DNA from: Geminocystis sp. NIES-3708
GTDB taxonomy: Bacteria > Cyanobacteriota > Cyanobacteriia > Cyanobacteriales > Cyanobacteriaceae
NCBI RefSeq assembly: GCF_001548095.1
Contig: NZ_AP014815.1
Location: 3,409,656 to 3,473,655, forward strand
DNA: 64,000 nucleotides
Reading direction: 5' to 3'
Made by a program: the position numbers and the translations under genes. Numbering within the stretch: position 1 is the stretch's first letter; the number at the start of each line of letters is the position of its first letter. This document shows, in pieces, positions 39,660 through 48,924 of the stretch. The notes below the pieces were generated by a model that was not told the origin of the DNA, did not search any database, and worked only from the letters and a program-made list of their open reading frames with translations.

Positions 39660-40361
39660 TTAACTTTTAACAGGACGAAAAGGATTAAGAAAATTAAGTA
39701 AAGAATACAAATTACGAGATTGTAACCATAACTTTCCACTACCCCTAAAACGACAAACTAAACCCTCACCGCCCAAAATTCCTGTTTTTAAACTACGAAA
39801 AGATAAACCGCCAATCATCTCGACATTATAATTAAGAGTATCTTCAAAAGCGACAATATAACCAGTATCGACAATATAACTTCCTTTAACCTCAATTTCG
39901 ATAATAGCACCATAAGAACTAAACCAAAAATCACCAATTCCTGTTGCTTTTAATAAGAATAAAGATTCACCACTAAAAAACCCTTTAAAACCTTGAAATT
40001 TGGTGTCAATTTCGACAGTGGGGCTACAGGCAACAAAACCAGAAGATTGCACCATTAAACCACAATTACCGTTTAAATAATAATAGCTAATATCACCGGG
40101 TACACCGGGTGAAATATATAATTCTCCAGAGGTTTTTTTAGCAGTAAATTCACTTAAAAATAAAGATTCTCCACCAAACATTCTCGTAACACTTTTGCCT
40201 AAACCGCCACGCATTTTTGACTTCATTTCGATACAGGAATCCATAGCCGCCATGCCTCCTGCTTCAACGATTACCGTTTGATTTGGTTGAAGATCTAAAA
40301 TCAAAAAACCATAAGCTGGATTATGTTCAATTCGATATTTTATTTCTGATTTATTCAACAT
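39660..40361 (-). CDS. AIM24/TIGR00266 family protein, paralogue 3
   Basis: The 233-residue all-beta protein repeats the features of its two upstream neighbours: EAGGMAAMDSCIEMKSKMRG near the N-terminus, MFGGESLFLSEF, GFFSGESLFLLKATGIGDFW, VDTGYIVAFEDTLNY and LGGEGLVCRFRGSGKLWLQS at the C-terminus. The family (TIGR00266, related to mitochondrial AIM24) forms a tubby-like beta structure; its molecular role is unknown. It lies 92 bp after paralogue 2 and 28 bp before the M48 peptidase gene. Confidence 0.88.
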   Translation of the reverse strand: MLNKSEIKYRIEHNPAYGFLILDLQPNQTVIVEAGGMAAMDSCIEMKSKMRGGLGKSVTRMFGGESLFLSEFTAKKTSGELYISPGVPGDISYYYLNGNCGLMVQSSGFVACSPTVEIDTKFQGFKGFFSGESLFLLKATGIGDFWFSSYGAIIEIEVKGSYIVDTGYIVAFEDTLNYNVEMIGGLSFRSLKTGILGGEGLVCRFRGSGKLWLQSRNLYSLLNFLNPFRPVKS

Positions 40362-40453
40362 ATAAAAATTCTATTTGAAAATAATAAATAATTAATATTG
40401 TTTTGTTACTAATCAATCTCTCCCTCTCCCTGTCTTCCCCTTCTCCTACTTCT

Positions 40454-41131
40454 TTATCTTGGTGGTAATTGTAAACCAATTAAACTGCCAAAACTACCCG
40501 GATTGTGAGTTTGACAAAATATTTTTCCTTTTCCGTGGAAACGACAAACTAAGCCTTCACCTCCTAAAAATGAACCTAATAAACTACTTCCTGCTTTACT
40601 TATTTTAAAATCTAAAGTTTTCTCAAATGCAACAATATGTCCTGTATCAACGATATATTCTCCATCAACATCTATTTCATAAATACCGCCGAAAGAACTT
40701 AGAATTACAGGTCCAAATCCTGTTATATTTAACCAAAAAACAGATTCCCCTGAAAAGAGGGATTTTAAGCCTTGAAATCCTAACTCTATGTTAACTCCAG
40801 AAGCACAAGCTAAGTAAGACCCTGATTGAACTACTAATTCTTTACCTGTCATTTCATAGACAATAATATCGCCAAGAAAGCGAGGTGCTAAAAAAATTTC
40901 ACCATCAGGCTGGTAACAACGGAAAACGCTTAAAAATAATGATTCCCCCGCCATCATTCTTTTTAAACCACCTAAAACACCTCCTCCTTTTCCTTGTCTT
41001 AAAGTGGTGCTAACGTTGATAAAATCGCTCATAGCAACCATTGTACCCGCTTCAGCGATCAATTCTTCTTGGGCATTCATGGTCACTTTAGCGATCGCAC
41101 TATCAGGTTGTTGTAAAATTTGTATATCCAT
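40454..41131 (-). CDS. AIM24/TIGR00266 family protein, paralogue 2
   Basis: The 225-residue protein has EAGTMVAMSDFINVSTTLRQ, MMAGESLFLSVF, LFSGESVFWLNITGFGPVIL, VDTGHIVAFEKTLDF and LGGEGLVCRFHGKGKIFCQT. It is closest to paralogue 3 in the C-terminal half (both read VDTG-IVAFE and GGEGLVCRF). It follows paralogue 1 after only 3 bp, indicating a shared transcript and probably translational coupling. Function is not established; co-occurrence of three diverged members suggests a hetero-oligomer rather than redundancy, which is an inference. Confidence 0.88.
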   Translation of the reverse strand: MDIQILQQPDSAIAKVTMNAQEELIAEAGTMVAMSDFINVSTTLRQGKGGGVLGGLKRMMAGESLFLSVFRCYQPDGEIFLAPRFLGDIIVYEMTGKELVVQSGSYLACASGVNIELGFQGLKSLFSGESVFWLNITGFGPVILSSFGGIYEIDVDGEYIVDTGHIVAFEKTLDFKISKAGSSLLGSFLGGEGLVCRFHGKGKIFCQTHNPGSFGSLIGLQLPPR

Positions 41132-41134
41132 AAA

Positions 41135-41797
41135 TTATCTAACCTTGGGGCGTAAAAAACCGACTAAACCACTGACACTGCGAGATTGTATTAAAATATT
41201 ACCTTTGCCTTTGAGCTTAGTTACAAAGCCTTCACCAGAGGTAATGGAAGATAATAAACCACCAGATAAACCGACATTTAGTTTTATGTTAGAGTCATAG
41301 CCAAGAAGATGACTGCTATCAACGATAAACTCGCCGTTAATTTCTTTATGAGTAATACCACCGTAACCACCGAATAAAACTCTTCCTTTGCCGCTAAATT
41401 GTAGTTTAAATAACCCTTCTCCAGCAAACCAACTGGCAAAACCAGCCCATTTAACTCCCATTTTAGCCCCTCCAGCATGGGCAATATATGCTCCAGCTTC
41501 TAAACAAATGCTTTTACCATCTAATTTCAAGGCTTCGATATCCCCAATAACTGACTGAGTTAATACAAGATTCAATGGACGACTGGTTTTATTCTGAAAA
41601 ACATTAACAAATAAAGATTCTCCACCAAAAAATTTGCGTATCAAAGCGGGAAATAAACCGCCAGAAAATTCTGTTGTCATAGTTATATTGGCATCCATGC
41701 TAACCATTGCACCAGCTTCGGCTGTAATTTTTTCTTTTGGTTCTAAAGTTACAAAGATGGCAGCAAAAGCAGGACGATAGCGAATATCATATTTCAT
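41135..41797 (-). CDS. AIM24/TIGR00266 family protein, paralogue 1
   Basis: The 220-residue protein starts MKYDIRYRPAFAAIFVTLEP and carries EAGAMVSMDANITMTTEFSG, FFGGESLFVNVFQ, WFAGEGLFKLQFSGKGRVLF and TSGEGFVTKLKGKGNILIQS. It is the most diverged of the three tandem paralogues and the first gene of the four-gene group that ends with the M48 peptidase. No signal peptide or membrane segment is present, so the protein is cytoplasmic or peripherally bound. Confidence 0.88.
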   Translation of the reverse strand: MKYDIRYRPAFAAIFVTLEPKEKITAEAGAMVSMDANITMTTEFSGGLFPALIRKFFGGESLFVNVFQNKTSRPLNLVLTQSVIGDIEALKLDGKSICLEAGAYIAHAGGAKMGVKWAGFASWFAGEGLFKLQFSGKGRVLFGGYGGITHKEINGEFIVDSSHLLGYDSNIKLNVGLSGGLLSSITSGEGFVTKLKGKGNILIQSRSVSGLVGFLRPKVR

Positions 41798-41966
41798 GAT
41801 TTAAACGATAACTATCATAGTTTGTTATCATCTTAATTCATTTATTTCAATAAAAAAATAAAAAAAATATTAAAATTAAAAATAATTCATAAAATCTAGT
41901 CTAATTTGATAATATGATAAATATAAAAATTGAACTATATATTAGATAATATAACTAATGTATTAT

Positions 41967-43685
41967 CTATAATTTATAACCTAAAAATATAGAAGGTTTA
42001 CCCCAAATAACTGTTTCTTTAGTATAAATTACCATACCAGGTTTAGCCCCTTTAGGTTTATAAACATGATTCGGTTTCGTATAAATTACAGGTACTTGAT
42101 CGCTTTCTCTTCCTTGACTATAATAAGCGGTTAAATTAGCTGTATATTGTAAATCTTGATCATCAGGAACATCACCAGCACTTAATCGTAATAAAACATG
42201 AGATCCTGAAATTTCCTGAGCATGAAACCATAAATCATAATCAGTGGCAGTGCGAAAAGTAAGAATATCATTTTGACGATTATTGCGCCCAATTAAAACT
42301 TCATAACCTGATGGAGTTTGATAGCGTCTAGGATTAGATTCTTCTATATTATTATTTCCTCGATATTGACTATCTTCGATGTATTTTTGACTAATTAATT
42401 CTGTTTTTATTTCTTGTAAAGTTATTAAATCTTCTGTTTCTTGATAGTCTAATTGAGTTAAAATTGTAGCGATTTGTTGTAAATAATTAACTTCGTTTTT
42501 GACCTCTTCTAATAAAGGTTGTACCGCTAGTTTTGCCCGTTTTAACTTCTGATTTTGTTTATATAAACCTTGAGCATTTTGAATAATATTTTTATCTGGT
42601 GCGAGATTAATTTTTATGGGTTCATTAGTAGTAAAATCATTGACAATTATTTCTTTCATCCCCAGTTGCCATTGATGTAGGTTAGCCATTAATAAATCAG
42701 CTTTATTACTATAAACTTCGCAATTATCAGAGTCGTGTAATTTTTCTTTATATTTATCTCTTTTAACAATTAATTTACTTACAATATTTTTAATTTTTTG
42801 TTGTAATTGTAGCTTTAATTGAGTAAAATTTTCTTTATACAATTCTTGATTATAATAATCGTTTAAAATTTTATGTAAATCTTCATTATTTTCTTCATCT
42901 ACTAAAACTGTATATCCTTTCTTTGTTTTTTGACAATTAAATGATTTATTTTGAATAACTTGTAACCAATTTTGCCAATTTTTATATAAAATTTCCCATT
43001 CTTCTTGAGTTAATTCTTGATTAGATTTTTCTAGTAAAATATTTGAGCGAGTCAGTAAATCTTGAGCGATAATAGGGCTAACTCCTCGATAAGTTTTAAT
43101 CAGTTGTTTATCAATTCTGCCCGGAATTAAAGTTACTTTTTCTTGCCATTTTTCCAAACATTCTGTTAATTTTGGTGTTTCTCCCGTTAAAGCTGGAGGT
43201 AGTTGATAAAATTGGCTAGTTTCTACCGTGCGCAAACTAGATTTATCGGCAGTAACTTGTTTGGCAACGGTGATAATTTGGTTATCCGCAGAAGTAAGAA
43301 TAACATTGCTATATTTACCCATTATTTCTACAAATAAATGATGTATTGGTGCTTCATTTGGACGTTTTGCAAACTGAAAATCAATCACTCTTTCCCAATC
43401 CGTAACAATTTTCACCCCAATTAAAGCATAACCGTTAATAAGATGTCGTAATTGTTCACTAAAAGTAAAAGTATCTTTACCACGAGGGGGAGAATTTCCG
43501 ATGCAAATTCTGGCGGCTTGAGGATGCCATGACACCGTTAACCATGCTTTATGATTGAGACTACGTAAACAAAGACTGATGGTATGGCGATCGATTTGAT
43601 ATATTTGCTCTAACCTAGAAGGAATATAATTATTTTGAAGAGAATGACAAATAGCCACAAGAGTCGTATAGTCAACTGGTTGCAT
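41967..43685 (-). CDS. NFACT/RqcH-like ribosome-associated protein
   Basis: The 572-residue protein has the NFACT-N domain (residues about 1-215, MQPVDYTTLVAICHSLQNNY), a central coiled coil (about 270-430) and the NFACT-R/DUF814 domain (about 455-560) with LIGRNNRQNDILTFRTATDY, DLWFHAQEISGSHVLLRL and KPKGAKPGMVIYT. Relatives are bacterial RqcH and eukaryotic Rqc2/NEMF, which bind obstructed large ribosomal subunits and recruit tRNA-Ala to add alanine tails. The older label 'fibronectin-binding protein' is unlikely to describe it here. It has normal length and no operon partner. Confidence 0.9.
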   Translation of the reverse strand: MQPVDYTTLVAICHSLQNNYIPSRLEQIYQIDRHTISLCLRSLNHKAWLTVSWHPQAARICIGNSPPRGKDTFTFSEQLRHLINGYALIGVKIVTDWERVIDFQFAKRPNEAPIHHLFVEIMGKYSNVILTSADNQIITVAKQVTADKSSLRTVETSQFYQLPPALTGETPKLTECLEKWQEKVTLIPGRIDKQLIKTYRGVSPIIAQDLLTRSNILLEKSNQELTQEEWEILYKNWQNWLQVIQNKSFNCQKTKKGYTVLVDEENNEDLHKILNDYYNQELYKENFTQLKLQLQQKIKNIVSKLIVKRDKYKEKLHDSDNCEVYSNKADLLMANLHQWQLGMKEIIVNDFTTNEPIKINLAPDKNIIQNAQGLYKQNQKLKRAKLAVQPLLEEVKNEVNYLQQIATILTQLDYQETEDLITLQEIKTELISQKYIEDSQYRGNNNIEESNPRRYQTPSGYEVLIGRNNRQNDILTFRTATDYDLWFHAQEISGSHVLLRLSAGDVPDDQDLQYTANLTAYYSQGRESDQVPVIYTKPNHVYKPKGAKPGMVIYTKETVIWGKPSIFLGYKL

Positions 43686-43707
43686 AATCAGTGAAATTTT
43701 TTACAGG

Positions 43708-43800
43708 TATTAGCTATCAGCTATAAGGTAGAGTAAGACTTACAGATTTATTTTTTAATCTTTAATTATTCATAAATAATTTAGTAGGATTACTATATTT
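43708..43800 (+). repeat. Dispersed intergenic repeat, copy 2
   Basis: It begins TATTAGCTATCAG, passes GGTAGAGTAAGACTTA, then AGATTTATTTTTTAATCTT and AATTATTCATAAATAATTTA, matching copy 1 at 24166-24262 in order and orientation. It is followed by ACTATATTTTAAGAT, which is similar to an arm of the inverted repeat bordering copy 1. No gene is present in the 199-bp spacer. Confidence 0.5.
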
Positions 43801-43884
43801 TAAGATCTGTTTTAGCTTAATTAGGTTTTGGATATGAAAATTAGAAGTCTTTAGAAATCAAAAATTGAAGAATAAAACAATCAA

Positions 43885-44154
43885 TTAAAAAGCCTGAATC
43901 CACTCTTTGATTTTATATTCTGTCCAAATACCATTTTGCCAATAAGGATCAGATTCAACCAAATTTCTGACTATTTCTTCATTTTCAGCTTCATAAATAC
44001 CAAATACTTGACTATTATCTTTAGTTGGACCTAGAGTTATTAAAATACCTGATTCTTTTTGTTTTCCTAATCCTTCTAAATGAGCAGAGCGATAGGGTCT
44101 TCTTTTTTCCAAAGCATTGTCACAATAACTACCGAATAAAATATATTTAGCCAT
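43885..44154 (-). CDS. YciI family protein
   Basis: The 89-residue ferredoxin-like-fold protein has the family core: RRPYRSAHLEGL with its conserved histidine, GILITLGPTKDN and the C-terminal ESDPYWQNGIWTEYKIKEWI. The histidine and an aspartate form a putative active site in YciI-like proteins, but no reaction is established for this subgroup. It lies 52 bp upstream of the IscA/SufA-type gene on the same strand, so the two may be read together, without an obvious functional link. Confidence 0.88.
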   Translation of the reverse strand: MAKYILFGSYCDNALEKRRPYRSAHLEGLGKQKESGILITLGPTKDNSQVFGIYEAENEEIVRNLVESDPYWQNGIWTEYKIKEWIQAF

Positions 44155-44206
44155 CTCGTAAATTCAATTTAATTATTATTTGTTAATAGTTAATTGTCTC
44201 ATAAAA

Positions 44207-44563
44207 TTAAGCAGCGAAGGATTTACCACAACCACAGGTTTGATTCGCATTGGGGTTAGTGAATTGAAAACCTCCTCCAATCATTGCATTACTATAATCT
44301 AAAACTAAACCGTATAAAAACAATAAACTTTTGCGATCGCAGATTATTTTAAAACCATCGTAATCAAAAACATCATCATGTTCAGTAATATTACTTGTAC
44401 TTTCAAAATCCATAAGGTAAGACATCCCAGAACAACCACCCTGTCTAACTCCTACCCTTAAACAGAGATCTTCGTTACCCTGCTGTTGTCTTAACATTAA
44501 AACGTGTTTGAGGGCATTTTCGGTTAATTGAATGCCTTTAGTAACGGCTACTGCTTGTGTCAT
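44207..44563 (-). CDS. A-type iron-sulfur carrier (IscA/SufA/HesB-like)
   Basis: From the ATG at 44561-44563 the protein has 118 residues. It has the three conserved cysteines of A-type carriers: [10 protein letters not shown] and the C-terminal CGCGKSF. It delivers or scaffolds Fe-S clusters to apoproteins such as photosystem I partners. A TTG three codons upstream is possible but weaker. Single-gene carriers of this type are standard in cyanobacteria. The peroxiredoxin gene lies 51 bp upstream on the same strand. Confidence 0.93.
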   Translation of the reverse strand: MTQAVAVTKGIQLTENALKHVLMLRQQQGNEDLCLRVGVRQGGCSGMSYLMDFESTSNITEHDDVFDYDGFKIICDRKSLLFLYGLVLDYSNAMIGGGFQFTNPNANQTCGCGKSFAA

Positions 44564-44614
44564 AAACTTCAATTATTAACTTTGGTTTTCTTACTATTCT
44601 ACACTTTATATTTC

Positions 44615-45205
44615 TCAACCGAGAGAAGAAAAGTAAACTTTAGACTGAATTGGATCTGGATTCATGGTTTTGTCTCCTTCTTGCCAATCCACAGGACATA
44701 CTTCATTATCATGAGATTGCACATATTGAATGGCTTTTAATACCCTTAAAGTTTCGTCAATACTACGACCAAAAGAAAGATTATTCACTGTCATATACTG
44801 AATAAAACCTTGAGGATCAATAATAAATAAGCCTCTTAAAGCCACTCCTGCATTAGGTTCTAAAACATTATATTCTATACTAATTTCTTTTTTCAAATCA
44901 GAAATTAAAGGATATTCAATGTCACCAATACCCCCTTGTTTTCTCTCAGTTTGAATCCATGCTAAGTGTGCAAATTCACTATCAACGGATATTCCTAAAA
45001 TTTGGGTGTTTAAACTCTGAAATTCGCTATGGCGATCGCTAAAAGCAATAATTTCTGTGGGACAAACAAAAGTAAAATCAAGGGGATAGAAAAACAAAAC
45101 AACATATTTACCTAAATAATCAGACAGTTTAACAACCTTAAATTGTTGATCAATAACCGCTGTAGCAGTAAAATCTGGTGCTTTTTGTCCTACTTGAATG
45201 TTCAT
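44615..45205 (-). CDS. Typical 2-Cys peroxiredoxin
   Basis: The 196-residue protein reduces hydrogen peroxide and organic peroxides with thioredoxin as donor. The peroxidatic cysteine is in [14 protein letters not shown] (about residue 51), and the resolving cysteine is in [10 protein letters not shown] near residue 173. Arg in [12 protein letters not shown] and the catalytic Thr/Pro pair are present. The C-terminus (about 20 residues after VCP) is of the length found in typical 2-Cys enzymes, ending YFSSLG rather than YF-tail of eukaryotes. It follows the PatA-like regulator gene by 111 bp on the same strand. Confidence 0.95.
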   Translation of the reverse strand: MNIQVGQKAPDFTATAVIDQQFKVVKLSDYLGKYVVLFFYPLDFTFVCPTEIIAFSDRHSEFQSLNTQILGISVDSEFAHLAWIQTERKQGGIGDIEYPLISDLKKEISIEYNVLEPNAGVALRGLFIIDPQGFIQYMTVNNLSFGRSIDETLRVLKAIQYVQSHDNEVCPVDWQEGDKTMNPDPIQSKVYFSSLG

Positions 45206-45316
45206 TTTGAAATTGAATAATAGATCACTGATAATTCTAGCCTTTAGTTCTGAGACAATTCAAATCACCGATGTTGAAAATATTATTATGTTCCTATCAA
45301 TCTATTAAACAAAGCT

Positions 45317-46501
45317 TTATTTAGAAGATAAATATTTTGCAACTATAGTTAATACGTCTTCTGCATTTATTGGTTTACCGATAAAATCTGATGCACCCAT
45401 CATTTTTGTGCGTACTCTTTCAATCATGCCATCATTGGAAGTGATTATAATAATAGGGGTTTGACGAAACATAGATAATTTTCTAAGACTGGCACATATT
45501 TCATAGCCGTTAGTATTGGGCATTACTAAATCTAAAAAAATTAAATCTGGTTTTACTGCTAAAATTTTGGCGATCGCTTTTAAAGGTTCAGTAATACCGA
45601 TAAATTGGTATCCAGATTTTTTGAGAATAGTCGCCATAGTCTCGCAAATCATCGGACTATCGTCAATACAAGCAATTAAAGCCGTTTTTTCTTCAGGCTG
45701 AATAATCGTTGGTAGAGAAATTGGAGTAGGCAAATCCGCAACGGAAACTAAATCGATATAACCTTCTTGAATGTACGGCAATAATGAACTGCTAAACTGG
45801 TTCAAATCTCTTTTTAATTGTAAAGACAAATCTCGCAAAGAGTTTCTACCATTAAATAATTTAGTAAAAGCACTATAGGTTTTTGGAGATATTTTCTGCT
45901 TTAATTGTTCTGGAGAACGAATTACAGGAGCTTTATTCGGAGAACGATCGCCTAACCTAAGACTAACCCAATTCTGCCATTGTTGCCATGCTGGTACAAT
46001 AACTTGATTTGCATCGAGGAGAAAAATTTGTTCAGAGATAGGTACACCAATATCACTATTGAGATGGAAAGTAATTTCTGTAGTTTGATTGAGATCGAAA
46101 AAAATTTCTATGAGAATACTATTAAGCATTTTGATCACAGATTCACGATCTGCTCTATTATTTAACAACCAACGACGTAATAATTCATACTCCCAACAAA
46201 ACTTAATATTATGACTAGAAATAGATTGAATTTGTTCTTCTAAATATCCCGCATCAGTAGCAATGCTGGGAAGATAAGCGGCTAAATTTCGTCGCCAACG
46301 CCTAACCGAATGTTCTCCTCCTGTACCATAAATCAAACGCCCCATATACAAATAAAAACACCATTCAGCCTTTCCAGCATAAACTAATTTAACTTCACCA
46401 CTAAATTGATGTTTTTTGAGGGTGTTAAAAAGATAGGTTTGTTTTGATGCCACAAACCCCTTAATTGGAACACTATAGTTTTCTTTATTAGGCGTATCCA
46501 T
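45317..46501 (-). CDS. PatA-like response regulator, second copy
   Basis: The protein has 394 residues from the ATG at 46499-46501. The N-terminal PATAN-type domain (about 20-260; FSGEVKLVYAGKAEWCFYLY) precedes a receiver (about 276-392) with DD (280-281 region, CIDDSP), phosphoacceptor in IFLDLVMPNTNGYEIC and lysine in IGKPIN. It is collinear with the product at 1774-2991 and shares motifs such as LDLVMP-NGYEIC and TSNDGM, so the two are paralogues. Such proteins work downstream of CheA/HmpF-like kinases in motility or phototaxis; no such kinase is nearby. Confidence 0.85.
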   Translation of the reverse strand: MDTPNKENYSVPIKGFVASKQTYLFNTLKKHQFSGEVKLVYAGKAEWCFYLYMGRLIYGTGGEHSVRRWRRNLAAYLPSIATDAGYLEEQIQSISSHNIKFCWEYELLRRWLLNNRADRESVIKMLNSILIEIFFDLNQTTEITFHLNSDIGVPISEQIFLLDANQVIVPAWQQWQNWVSLRLGDRSPNKAPVIRSPEQLKQKISPKTYSAFTKLFNGRNSLRDLSLQLKRDLNQFSSSLLPYIQEGYIDLVSVADLPTPISLPTIIQPEEKTALIACIDDSPMICETMATILKKSGYQFIGITEPLKAIAKILAVKPDLIFLDLVMPNTNGYEICASLRKLSMFRQTPIIIITSNDGMIERVRTKMMGASDFIGKPINAEDVLTIVAKYLSSK

Positions 46502-46664
46502 CAATGATAAATTAGAAGTAGGCTGATAATCGTTGTTTAAATCTTAGTATAAAATTCAGAGATTTTCTGATTCATAACATCATTGCCACTATAGCAGTTA
46601 TTCTTGTTCTAATTATTCTTGCTATATTTTCAGTATATATATTAACATCTTAGTCTTATTGTTT

Positions 46665-47558
46665 ATGAGTATTAATTTTCAAACTATTGTTACTACCCTC
46701 AATCAATTTTGGAGTGATAGAAATTGTCTGATAGCCCAACCTTACGACACTGAAAAGGGTGCAGGTACAATGAGTCATCATACCTTTTTACGAGCTATTG
46801 GTCCAGAACCTTGGTCAGTAGCATATATAGAACCTTGTAGAAGACCTACCGATGGACGTTACGGAGAAAACCCTAATCGAGTACAACATTATTATCAATA
46901 TCAAGTCTTGATTAAACCATCTCCGAATAATATTCAAGAAATTTATTTAGACTCATTAAAAGCCTTGGGTATTCATCCCGAAGATCATGATATTCGTTTT
47001 GTAGAAGATAACTGGGAATCTCCTACCCTTGGTGCATGGGGTGTCGGCTGGGAAGTATGGTTAGATGGTATGGAAATTACACAATTTACTTATTTTCAAC
47101 AATGTGGCGGTATTGACTGTCATCCCGTTTCCATTGAAATTACCTACGGTTTAGAGAGATTAGCAATGTATCTTCAAGATGTAGATAGCATTTATGAAGT
47201 TCAATGGAATGACAAAGTAAAATACGGGGATATTTTCTTGCAAGGAGAAATTGAACAATGCACATATAATTTTGAAGCATCCAATCCAGATTTATTATTA
47301 AAACTCTTTAATTTATATGAAGAAGAAGCTAAACAATTAATAGAAAAAAATCTTGTTTTACCTAGTTTAGATTATGTTTTAAAGTGTTCTCATTGTTTTA
47401 ATTTATTAGATGCTAGAGGAGTAATTGCTGTAACTGAACGAACTAGGTATATTGGCAGAATTCGTAATTTAGCTCGTCAAGTTGCTCATCAATATTTGAA
47501 TCAAAGAAAATCGTTAAATTTCCCTTTAATAAAAGACAAATTTGTCGTTAATAATTAG
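46665..47558 (+). CDS. glyQ: Glycyl-tRNA synthetase alpha subunit
   Basis: From the ATG at 46665 the protein has 297 residues. It is collinear with bacterial Gly[58 protein letters not shown] and [20 protein letters not shown] (class II motif 3 region). It forms an alpha2beta2 enzyme with GlyS; glyS is not adjacent, as is common in cyanobacteria. A TTG two codons upstream is possible but less likely. hisC follows 168 bp downstream. Confidence 0.96.
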   Translation: MSINFQTIVTTLNQFWSDRNCLIAQPYDTEKGAGTMSHHTFLRAIGPEPWSVAYIEPCRRPTDGRYGENPNRVQHYYQYQVLIKPSPNNIQEIYLDSLKALGIHPEDHDIRFVEDNWESPTLGAWGVGWEVWLDGMEITQFTYFQQCGGIDCHPVSIEITYGLERLAMYLQDVDSIYEVQWNDKVKYGDIFLQGEIEQCTYNFEASNPDLLLKLFNLYEEEAKQLIEKNLVLPSLDYVLKCSHCFNLLDARGVIAVTERTRYIGRIRNLARQVAHQYLNQRKSLNFPLIKDKFVVNN

Positions 47559-47726
47559 CAATAAAATTCAATCAATATAGATAATAAACAATAATTACTT
47601 ATTTAAAAAATGGAGATTTTGTTTATATTACATATTTATTAGATACCAATATCTATTTTTTAAAAAAAATTAGTAAAAATATTAAAAAAATTTAAGATAT
47701 AAACTATTATTTAACTTCATCAACAA

Positions 47727-48845
47727 ATGACAAAATCTCAACTATCTTTTATACGAAAAGATTTACTCAATTTATCAGCTTATATACCAACGCCCATTGG
47801 TGAAAATCAGCAACAACTAACAAGATTAGATGCCAATGAAAGTCCTTATAATTTACCATCAGAATTAAAAACCAAATTAGCCTTATTCTACGAACAAGAA
47901 ATCGAAACTAATCGTTATCCTGATGGTAGTCATTTTAAGCTAAAAAATTTAATTGCTGACTATGTTAATGAATCAATAAATTCACCTCAATTTATCAAGC
48001 ATAATAACATTTCTGTCGGTAACGGTTCAGATGAATTAATTCGTTCTATTTTAATCGCTACTTGTCTTAATAATCAAGGTTCAATTTTAGTGGCTAATCC
48101 TACATTTTCTATGTACGAAATCTTAGCTCAAAGTTTAGGAATTATTACTCATTCAATTAATAGAAATGAAAGTAATTTTTCTTGGAATTTAGATCAAGCA
48201 AATCAGGTAATTTCCGACTCAAATAATCCTCCTGTGAAAGTGATTTTTGTGGTGCATCCAAATTCCCCTACTGCTAATTGCTTAACCATAGATGAAATTC
48301 AATGGTTAAAGAATTTACCCTCAAATATTTTAGTTGTCATTGATGAGGCTTATTATGAATTTAGTCAACAAACTTTAGTTTCAGAATTACAAAATCACCC
48401 TAATTGGCTAATTTTACGTACTTTTTCTAAGGCTTTTCGGTTAGCCGCTCATCGAGTAGGATATGCGATCGCCAATCTTGATGTAATCAAAATATTAGAG
48501 AAAATCCGCTTACCATATAATTTACCGACATTTTCTCAATTAGCCGCAGAATTGGTGTTGGAAAATCGAGAGATAATCTTACCCGCCGTGAAACAAGTCA
48601 TGACGGAAAAAGAAAGGGTATATAAAACTTTAGTGAATAATCCTTTGTTAAAAGTGTGGCATAGTGACGCTAATTTTATTTATTTACGTTTAGCTGATAA
48701 CCCCAGTAACGAAAATCATTATCGTATTTTACAACAACTAAAACAAGACAATATTATTGTCAGACACACGGGAGGAGGTTTAAGAATTTCTATCGGTACA
48801 ATAACGGAAAATAATCATCTTCTGGATAAATTAGACAGTCCGTAA
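47727..48845 (+). CDS. hisC: Histidinol-phosphate aminotransferase
   Basis: The 372-residue PLP aminotransferase (class I/II fold) has the lysine motif RTFSKAFRLAAHRVGYA, the NESPYNLP substrate motif near the N-terminus (LDANESPYNLPS), GNGSDELIRSI, and HPNSPTANCL. It converts imidazole-acetol phosphate to histidinol phosphate. Other aminotransferase activities are possible because cyanobacteria often carry more than one HisC-like gene. A HIP1 octamer is in the gene near 48466. It converges with mutM, with a 79-bp junction holding a 6-bp hairpin. Confidence 0.9.
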   Translation: MTKSQLSFIRKDLLNLSAYIPTPIGENQQQLTRLDANESPYNLPSELKTKLALFYEQEIETNRYPDGSHFKLKNLIADYVNESINSPQFIKHNNISVGNGSDELIRSILIATCLNNQGSILVANPTFSMYEILAQSLGIITHSINRNESNFSWNLDQANQVISDSNNPPVKVIFVVHPNSPTANCLTIDEIQWLKNLPSNILVVIDEAYYEFSQQTLVSELQNHPNWLILRTFSKAFRLAAHRVGYAIANLDVIKILEKIRLPYNLPTFSQLAAELVLENREIILPAVKQVMTEKERVYKTLVNNPLLKVWHSDANFIYLRLADNPSNENHYRILQQLKQDNIIVRHTGGGLRISIGTITENNHLLDKLDSP

Positions 48846-48865
48846 AAAAAAGTACTATGCTACGT

Positions 48866-48884
48866 CCGTATAGCTTAGATACGG
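48866..48884. other. Hairpin at the hisC-mutM convergent junction
   Basis: CCGTAT pairs with ATACGG around the 7-base loop AGCTTAG. It lies 20 bases after the hisC stop. On the minus strand eight T occur about 14 bases beyond the stem, too far for a textbook terminator. It may still help end one of the two converging transcripts. Confidence 0.3.
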
Positions 48885-48924
48885 TTGACAAATTTTTAAA
48901 TTCTTATATTCAGGTGTTAAACCG

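Noticed and set aside
39632-39739. Longer start for the M48 peptidase
   Set aside because: It would overlap the preceding AIM24-like gene by 80 bases; the extra hydrophobic residues come from that gene's sequence in another frame.
41967-43685. Fibronectin-binding adhesin
   Set aside because: The protein has no signal peptide and its domains are those of the ribosome-associated NFACT/RqcH family; the adhesin name is historical.
46560-46655. Hydrophobic stretch before glyQ ([20 protein letters not shown]) as a small photosystem protein
   Set aside because: It has no ATG, GTG or TTG start and matches no small photosystem or cytochrome subunit I know; AT-rich spacers often read as hydrophobic.
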